From: Capillimicrobium sp035565675
Lineage (GTDB): Bacteria; Actinomycetota; Thermoleophilia; Solirubrobacterales; Solirubrobacteraceae
Direction of reading: 5' to 3'
DNA: 64,000 bases
NCBI GenBank assembly: GCA_035565675.1
Contig: DATMSA010000019.1
Span: 1-64,000 of the forward strand
Within the stretch, counting starts at the first letter, position 1. Each line of letters opens with the position of its first letter. Position numbers and translations under genes: made by a program. Below, piece by piece: positions 59,268 to 64,000 of the stretch. Below the pieces are notes generated by a model. It did not search any database. It saw nothing but the letters and a program-made list of their open reading frames with translations, and was not told the origin of the DNA.

Positions 59268-60541
59268 GACGGCGCTCCATTCTGGCGGGCTTCCATCGAC
59301 TCCGCGTGCACGCCGAACCCCTCGGCGCGCGCGACGGGGGCTCCGGCGCGCGCGAGCTGCGCGGCGGCGGGCCCGACGTGCACCTCGGTCATGCGGCGGC
59401 GGAAGTGGCGCGGCGACAGGCCGGAGGCGAAGCGGGCGGCGCCGCCGGTGGGCAGGACGTGGTTGGAGCCGGCGACGTAGTCGGTGAACGCGGTGCCGCT
59501 CGCGGCGCCGACGAGGAGCGTGCCGGCGCAGCGGATCTCGGGCGCGCGCGCCTCCATGCGCGGGCCGACGAGCTGCAGGTGCTCGGGCGCGAACGCGTTG
59601 GCCAGCTCGATCGCCGCGGGCGCGTCGGGGACCGCCACGACCGCGAGCGGCGCGAAGTCGACGTGCGCCCGCTCGCCGGCGAGCGCGACGGCGCGCTCGG
59701 CGATCGCGTCGAGCGTGGCCGGGTCGTCGCCGGCGAGGACGGCCAGCGAGCCGGGGCCGTGCTCGGCCTGGGCGAGCAGGTCGAGGGCGACGAGCGTGGC
59801 GTCGACGCCGGCGTCGGCGAGCACGAGCACGTCGGACGGGCCGGCGAAGCCGTCGATGCCGACGTCGGCGCTGCACTGCACCTTCGCCTCCTGCACCCAC
59901 AGGTTGCCGGGGCCGACGATCACGTCCACGCGCGGGATCGTCTGCGTTCCGTAGGCGAGCGCGGCGACCGCCTGGGCGCCGCCCATCCGGTACACCTCGT
60001 CGACGTGGCACAGCGCGCAGGCGCCGAGCACGACCGGGTTCAGCTCCCCGTCGGGCCCGGGCGGCGAGCACACGACGATCTCCTCCACTCCGGCGACCCG
60101 CGCGGTGACGGCGCCCATCAGCACGGTGGACGGGTAGGGGGCGCGCCCGCCGGGCACGTAGATCGCGGCCCGGCGCACGGGGATCTCACGCACGAGCACG
60201 CGCTGGCCCTGGGGCAGCAGCAGCTCGGCGTCGTCGCCCAGCGACGCGCCCGCCACCGCGGCGATGTTCGCCATCGCGACGTCGAGGCCGCAGCGCACGT
60301 CGGAGCGCAGCGCGGCGGCCGCCGCGTCGAGCTCCTGGGCGCCGACGCGCAGCGGGCGCGGATCGGCGCCGCGGGTGTCGTGCTCGCGGGTGAGGGCGAG
60401 CACGGCGTCGTCGCCCTCCTCGCGCACGCGCGCGACGATCGCCCGCACCGGCTCGGCCACCGACTCGCCGGCGGGCACGAGCGCGCGCACGCGCGCGGCC
60501 AGCTCGGCCGGCGGCGCGGCGTCGAAGCGCTCAACGCGCAC
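59264..60541 (-). CDS. hisD: Histidinol dehydrogenase
   Basis: Performs the last two oxidations to histidine. The 425-residue protein has YVPGGRAPYPSTVLMGAVTA, GGAQAVAALAYGT and the metal/catalytic region DLLAQAEHGPGSLAVL (Glu-His). The C-terminal TGGAARFASGLSPRHFRRRM is also typical. GTG 60541 overlaps the hisG end by 11 bp. Confidence 0.96.
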   Translation of the reverse strand: MRVERFDAAPPAELAARVRALVPAGESVAEPVRAIVARVREEGDDAVLALTREHDTRGADPRPLRVGAQELDAAAAALRSDVRCGLDVAMANIAAVAGASLGDDAELLLPQGQRVLVREIPVRRAAIYVPGGRAPYPSTVLMGAVTARVAGVEEIVVCSPPGPDGELNPVVLGACALCHVDEVYRMGGAQAVAALAYGTQTIPRVDVIVGPGNLWVQEAKVQCSADVGIDGFAGPSDVLVLADAGVDATLVALDLLAQAEHGPGSLAVLAGDDPATLDAIAERAVALAGERAHVDFAPLAVVAVPDAPAAIELANAFAPEHLQLVGPRMEARAPEIRCAGTLLVGAASGTAFTDYVAGSNHVLPTGGAARFASGLSPRHFRRRMTEVHVGPAAAQLARAGAPVARAEGFGVHAESMEARQNGAPS

Positions 60542-61163
60542 GCAGCGCCTCCAGCACGGCGTCGATCTCGCGGGCGCGCAGCTTGTGGGATACCGGGTTG
60601 GCGATCAGGCGCGCGGTCGAGTGCGCGATCTCCTCGCGGATGACGAGCCCGTTCTCGCGCAGCGTCGTGCCGGTCGCGGTGAGGTCGACGATCGCCTCGA
60701 CCAGGCCGGTGAGCGGGGCCAGCTCGACGGAGCCTTTCACCTCGACGATCTCGGCCTGGCGGCCGGTGTCCTCGAAGTAGCGGGCGGCGATCCGCGGGTA
60801 CTTCGTCGCGACGCGCATGACGCCCAGGCGCCGCAGCGCCTCGGCGGCCGGGTCGTCGCCCTCGCGGGAGGCGAGCACCATCGTGCAGCCGCCGAACCCG
60901 AGGTCGAGCAGCTCGTAGAGGTCGCGCCCGGCCTGCTCCATCAGCACGTCCTTGCCGCAGATGCCGATGTCGGCGGCCCCCGCCTCGACGTACGTCGGCA
61001 CGTCGGACGGGCGCATCGTCACGATCCCGACGGACTCGAACAGCAGCTTGCGGTCGTTGGCGCGCACCTCGGAGGTGTCGACGCCGAGCTGGTCGAGCAG
61101 GTCGAGCGTGCCGCTCATCAGGGCGCCGCGCGGCACCGCGATCGTGAGGCCGAGCGCGCTCAT
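60531..61163 (-). CDS. hisG: ATP phosphoribosyltransferase, short form
   Basis: First step of histidine synthesis. The 210-residue protein lacks the C-terminal ACT-like regulatory domain and so belongs to the short HisG-S type, which needs HisZ. VPRGALMSGTLDLLDQLG, ICGKDVLME and the PRPP loop AIVDLTATGTTLRENGL are intact. ATG 61163 overlaps the hisZ stop (ATGA), which supports a stoichiometric complex. Confidence 0.95.
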   Translation of the reverse strand: MSALGLTIAVPRGALMSGTLDLLDQLGVDTSEVRANDRKLLFESVGIVTMRPSDVPTYVEAGAADIGICGKDVLMEQAGRDLYELLDLGFGGCTMVLASREGDDPAAEALRRLGVMRVATKYPRIAARYFEDTGRQAEIVEVKGSVELAPLTGLVEAIVDLTATGTTLRENGLVIREEIAHSTARLIANPVSHKLRAREIDAVLEALRAR

Positions 61164-62083
61164 GCCGCCAGCGCCTCGTGCAGACGGTCGACCGACAGCC
61201 CGAATCCGGCGGCGGGCAGCGGGCGCCCGAAGCGGCCCAGCAGCTCGTCGTAGCGGCCGCCGCCGCCGAGCGGCTGGCCCAGCCCAGGCGCGTAGACCTC
61301 GAAGATCGCGCCGGTGTAGTAGCCCAGGTCGCGGGCCAGGCCCAGGTCGATGATCACCCGGTCGCGGACGGCCGGCTCCAGCAGCGCGATCGCCTCGCCC
61401 AGCAGCGAGCCGGCGTCGCCGGGCAGCTCGTCGAGCACCTCGGGGCCGCCGCGCAGCAGCGGCACGCGGGCGATGCGCGCGTCGAGGCCGAGGCGCCGCA
61501 CCTCGCGGTCCAGGCCGACGAAGTCGCGCGTGACGAGCTCGTGCAGCAGGCGGTCGCGGTCCTCGGGCGCCACGCCCGCCTGCGCCAGCAGCGACGGCAC
61601 GATCGACGCCGACCCCAGGCCGACGCGGAAGTCGCGCAGCCCCGTGGCCTCCAGCGCCGCGCACAGCACGGTCAGGACCTCGGCGGTGCCGCCCGGGGCG
61701 GCCGCGCCGATCAGCTCGATCCCGGCCTGGCGCAGCTCGCGCATGTGGCCGCGGTGCGGGCGCACCTGGCGGTAGGCGTTGGCGACGTAGCTGAAGCGCA
61801 GCGGCGGCTCCGCGTTCGCGTAGCGGGTGGAGGCCACGCGCGCGATCGGCACGGTCATGTCGGTGCGCAGCACGAGCACGTTGCCGTGGTCGTCGAGCAC
61901 CCGGTAGGCGGGCGGCATCGAGTCCCCGCGGGCGAGCACCGACTCGTACTCGAGGGCGGGCGTGGCGACCTCGCCGTAGCCGGCGTCCTCGAACACGGCG
62001 CGCATCGCGCCCTCGATGGCGCGCCGCTCCCGCATCTCGTCGGGCAGCACGTCGCGCGTGCCGCTGGGGATCGGGTGGATCAT
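61160..62083 (-). CDS. hisZ: ATP phosphoribosyltransferase regulatory subunit
   Basis: The 307-residue protein is a histidyl-tRNA-synthetase core paralogue without the anticodon-binding domain. HisRS-like motifs survive as SGTRDVLPDEMRERR, LVLRTDMTVPIARVAS, RFSYVANAYRQVRPHRGHMR and GGGGRYDELLGRFG. The absence of the C-terminal domain and coupling to short hisG mark it as HisZ rather than HisS. Leads the histidine operon; TACCCT (62095-62100, minus) lies 11 nt upstream. Confidence 0.92.
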   Translation of the reverse strand: MIHPIPSGTRDVLPDEMRERRAIEGAMRAVFEDAGYGEVATPALEYESVLARGDSMPPAYRVLDDHGNVLVLRTDMTVPIARVASTRYANAEPPLRFSYVANAYRQVRPHRGHMRELRQAGIELIGAAAPGGTAEVLTVLCAALEATGLRDFRVGLGSASIVPSLLAQAGVAPEDRDRLLHELVTRDFVGLDREVRRLGLDARIARVPLLRGGPEVLDELPGDAGSLLGEAIALLEPAVRDRVIIDLGLARDLGYYTGAIFEVYAPGLGQPLGGGGRYDELLGRFGRPLPAAGFGLSVDRLHEALAA

Positions 62084-62094
62084 GGGGACCCCGG

Positions 62095-62100
62095 AGGGTA
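62095..62100 (-). promoter_or_regulatory. -10 hexamer TACCCT before hisZ
   Basis: It lies in the 31-bp gap after murA, 11 nt from ATG 62083, so the histidine genes may start independently of murA. No attenuator-like His codon run is visible. Confidence 0.4.
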
Positions 62101-62114
62101 TTGGCGCGCCGCGG

Positions 62115-63422
62115 CTAGACCGGGACGGGTTCGGTCGCGACGCGCTCGATCTTGGCGCCGAGCTCGCGCAGGCGCTCGTCGATGCGCTCGTAGCCGCGGT
62201 CGATCTGGCGGATGTTGCCGATCTCGCTGCGGCCCTCCGCGCACAGGGCGGCGATCAGCATCGCCATGCCGGCGCGGATGTCGGGCGACTCCAGGCGCTC
62301 GCCGCGCAGGCGGCTGCGGCCGTAGACGATCGCCCGGTGCGGGTCGCAGAGGATGATGTTGGCGCCCATGTTCACGAGCTTGTCGGTGAAGATCATGCGG
62401 TTCTCGAACATCCACTCGTGGATGAGGACCTGACCCTCCGACTGGGTTGCCAGCGCGATCGCGATCGACGTCAGATCGGCCGGGAACGCGGGCCACGGGC
62501 CGTCCTGCACCTTCGCGGTGAACTCGCCCATGTCGCGCTTGACGCGCAGGTCCTGTCCGCCGGGCACGACGACGTCGTCGCCGTGGACCTCGGTGCGCAG
62601 GCCCAGGCGCTCGAACACGAGACGGATCATCCGCAGGTCGTCGGTGACGCACGCCTTGATGCGCAGCTCCCCGCCGGTGACGCCGGCGAGGGCCATGAAC
62701 GAGCCGATCTCGATGTGGTCGGGCGCGATGTCGTGCGTGCAGCCGTGCAGGTCGGTGCTGCCGTGGACGGTGAGCACGTTGGAGCCGATGCCGTGGATCG
62801 TCGCGCCCATCTTCACGAGCATGCGCGCGAGGTCCTGGACGTGCGGCTCGCACGCGGCGTTGCCGATGACGGTGGCGCCCTCGGTGCGCACGGCCGCCAG
62901 CAGCGCGTTCTCGGTGCCCATCACCGACGGCTCGTCCATGAACACGTCGCCGGCGCGCAGCCCGCGGGGGGCGCGGGCGACGATGTCGCCGCTGCGGTGC
63001 TCCTCGACCTCGGCGCCGAGCGCGCGGAACGCGTCGAGATGCGGGTCCAGGCGCCGGCGGCCGATGACGTCGCCGCCCGGGGGCGGCATGCGCGCCTCGC
63101 CGAAGCGGGCCAGGAGCGGGCCGGCGAGCAGGAACGAGGCGCGGATCGCCTCCGCCTTGGCGCGGTCGATCTCGGCGTCCGCCGAGACCCCGTCGGCCTG
63201 GAGCGCGACCTCGTGGCCGTTGCGCCACTGCACCCGCACGCCGATCCCGCGCAGGATGTCCAGCATCGCCTCCACGTCGCGGATGCGGGGCACGTTGCGC
63301 ACGACGACCTCGTCGGTCGTGAGGACCGACGCGGCCAGGATGGGAAGGGCGCCGTTCTTGTTGCCGGCCGGGACCACCGTCCCGGACAGCGGGGCGCCGC
63401 CGTCGATGACGAACTTCTGCAT
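62115..63422 (-). CDS. murA: UDP-N-acetylglucosamine 1-carboxyvinyltransferase, Asp at the fosfomycin site
   Basis: Commits UDP-GlcNAc to peptidoglycan with PEP. The 435-residue protein has MQKFVIDGGAPLSGTVVPAG followed by NKN (catalytic Lys22). The active-site loop is PPPGGDVIGRRRLDPHLDAF: residue 118 is Asp where E. coli has Cys115. Asp is known from mycobacterial and chlamydial MurA and makes the enzyme insensitive to fosfomycin. ATG 63422 matches the family N-terminus; an in-frame ATG 57 bp upstream adds a non-conserved peptide. Confidence 0.95.
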   Translation of the reverse strand: MQKFVIDGGAPLSGTVVPAGNKNGALPILAASVLTTDEVVVRNVPRIRDVEAMLDILRGIGVRVQWRNGHEVALQADGVSADAEIDRAKAEAIRASFLLAGPLLARFGEARMPPPGGDVIGRRRLDPHLDAFRALGAEVEEHRSGDIVARAPRGLRAGDVFMDEPSVMGTENALLAAVRTEGATVIGNAACEPHVQDLARMLVKMGATIHGIGSNVLTVHGSTDLHGCTHDIAPDHIEIGSFMALAGVTGGELRIKACVTDDLRMIRLVFERLGLRTEVHGDDVVVPGGQDLRVKRDMGEFTAKVQDGPWPAFPADLTSIAIALATQSEGQVLIHEWMFENRMIFTDKLVNMGANIILCDPHRAIVYGRSRLRGERLESPDIRAGMAMLIAALCAEGRSEIGNIRQIDRGYERIDERLRELGAKIERVATEPVPV

Positions 63423-63465
63423 GGGCGTTCGCGCCTGCGGTGAGGGTGCAGCAGAGCGCCGGGCA

Positions 63466-63471
63466 AGGGTA
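63466..63471 (-). promoter_or_regulatory. Candidate -10 TACCCT of murA
   Basis: It lies 43 nt upstream of ATG 63422 on the minus strand, implying a leader of about 35 nt. It also falls inside the reading frame from the alternative ATG 63479, which argues against that start. Confidence 0.35.
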
Positions 63472-63578
63472 ACAGCCATCTGCTGCTGCCAGTTCGGCGC
63501 CGCGGGCCCCGACCCTCCCGGAGAACCCCGCAGCGGCGACGCGTAGTGGCGGCGGATGGCGGGCGCGATCGGGCGCCG

Positions 63579-63584
63579 TAGCGT
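63579..63584 (+). promoter_or_regulatory. -10 hexamer TAGCGT before the ABC ATPase gene
   Basis: It ends 6 nt before ATG 63591, which places the expected transcription start at the start codon. Confidence 0.4.
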
Positions 63585-63590
63585 CGCGCC

Positions 63591-64000
63591 ATGGGCTCCT
63601 CCCCCGCCACCGCCGCGGCGTCGGCCGAGGCCGACGCCGGCCCGACCATCCGCCTCGAGGGCGTCGCGCGGCGCTACACCGTCGGCGAGGTCACGGTCAC
63701 CGCGCTCGAGGACGTCGATCTCACCGTCCGCCCGGGCGAGTTCACCGTCATCCTCGGGCCGTCGGGCAGCGGGAAGACGACGCTCCTGAACATGATCGGC
63801 GCGCTCGACTCGCCGACGGCCGGGCGCGTCGTCGTCGGCGGGCGGGACATCACGACGGCGTCGCGGCGCGAGCTGTTCCGCTTCCGGCGCGAGACCGTCG
63901 GCTTCGTCTTCCAGACGTTCAACCTCTTCCCCGGGCTGACCGCGCTCGAGAACGTCGAGTTCGCCGTCGACGTCGCCCGGCGGCCGGGCGGGCGCGAGCT
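63591..64000 (+). CDS. ABC transporter ATP-binding protein (MacB/LolD type), 5' part
   Basis: 136 codons are visible and the frame runs off the window. A ~20-residue Ala-rich N-terminus is followed by IRLEGVARRYTVGEVTVTAL, Walker A GPSGSGKTTLLNMIGALDSP, and the Q-loop VGFVFQTFNLFPGLTALENV. TxGEVxVxAL after the first strand and the Q-loop FNLxPxLTALENV are typical of the LolD/MacB/FtsE-like group that works with FtsX-type permeases. Function depends on the following genes, which are not visible. Confidence 0.9.
   Translation, partial: MGSSPATAAASAEADAGPTIRLEGVARRYTVGEVTVTALEDVDLTVRPGEFTVILGPSGSGKTTLLNMIGALDSPTAGRVVVGGRDITTASRRELFRFRRETVGFVFQTFNLFPGLTALENVEFAVDVARRPGGRE

Noticed and set aside
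61160..62083. Calling the HisRS-like gene hisS
   Set aside because: It lacks the anticodon-binding domain and is coupled to a short-form hisG, which marks HisZ.
63423..63479. Upstream ATG 63479 as the murA start
   Set aside because: The added 19 residues are not part of the MurA fold, and the candidate -10 TACCCT lies inside that stretch.

Overview
The window is very GC-rich, densely coded bacterial DNA with GTG starts, ATGA/GTGA/TGATG stop-start junctions and few intergenic gaps. Gene content points to a deep-branching actinobacterium, most likely class Thermoleophilia (Solirubrobacterales-like). The pointers are an RsiG-type protein with a c-di-GMP signature, a GarA-like FHA protein next to an FtsR-like MerR regulator, a ydaO (c-di-AMP) riboswitch in front of an RlpA-like protein, a WS/DGAT acyltransferase, and MurA with Asp at the fosfomycin-target position. 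The taxonomic call is an inference from gene content; no rRNA gene is present.

Layout. 1-970: right end of an IS110-family element, abutting a 57-bp near-perfect palindrome. 1056-10850: accessory and housekeeping singletons (secreted proteins, HAD hydrolase, ferritin-like protein, USP, alpha/beta hydrolase, thioredoxin-TPR, DinB, RlpA). 10875-11021: c-di-AMP riboswitch. 11096-17164: amidohydrolase, WS/DGAT, NadE, thioesterase, and a membrane protein fusing a sigma-region-4-like helix-turn-helix to an anti-sigma-like half. 17161-19682: rsiG-FHA-MerR-apt-SRPBCC operon. 19746-42464: the widely conserved rpsB-tsf-pyrH-frr-uppS-cdsA-dxr-rseP-ispG-proS-pgsA order, all on the minus strand. It is split twice by accessory blocks: a LuxR-type regulator, a 1,291-aa secreted protein and a threonine aldolase between cdsA and dxr; an acyl-CoA ligase, permease, metzincin-like protease and methyltransferase between rseP and ispG. 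42578-52775: MMPL transporter, rluD-lspA-yggT-proC, an MFS gene with flanking repeats, sepF-yggS-pgeF, an unknown beta-rich protein and a CCA transferase. 52787-63422: histidine operon (hisZ-G-D-B-H-A ... hisF) interrupted by amino-sugar genes and a rhodanese, preceded by murA. 63591-64000: start of an ABC ATPase.

How it fits together. The main themes are cell envelope and growth (murA, uppS, cdsA, pgsA, sepF, yggT, lspA, rseP, RlpA), isoprenoid supply (dxr, ispG), translation (rpsB, tsf, frr, proS, cca), histidine synthesis, and nucleotide second-messenger control (c-di-AMP riboswitch, RsiG). A striking signal across the whole window is a TAnnnT hexamer 6-11 nt upstream of the start codon of more than twenty genes. 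It suggests that leaderless or nearly leaderless mRNAs are the normal form for transcription-unit-leading genes in this organism, and it helped decide several start codons.
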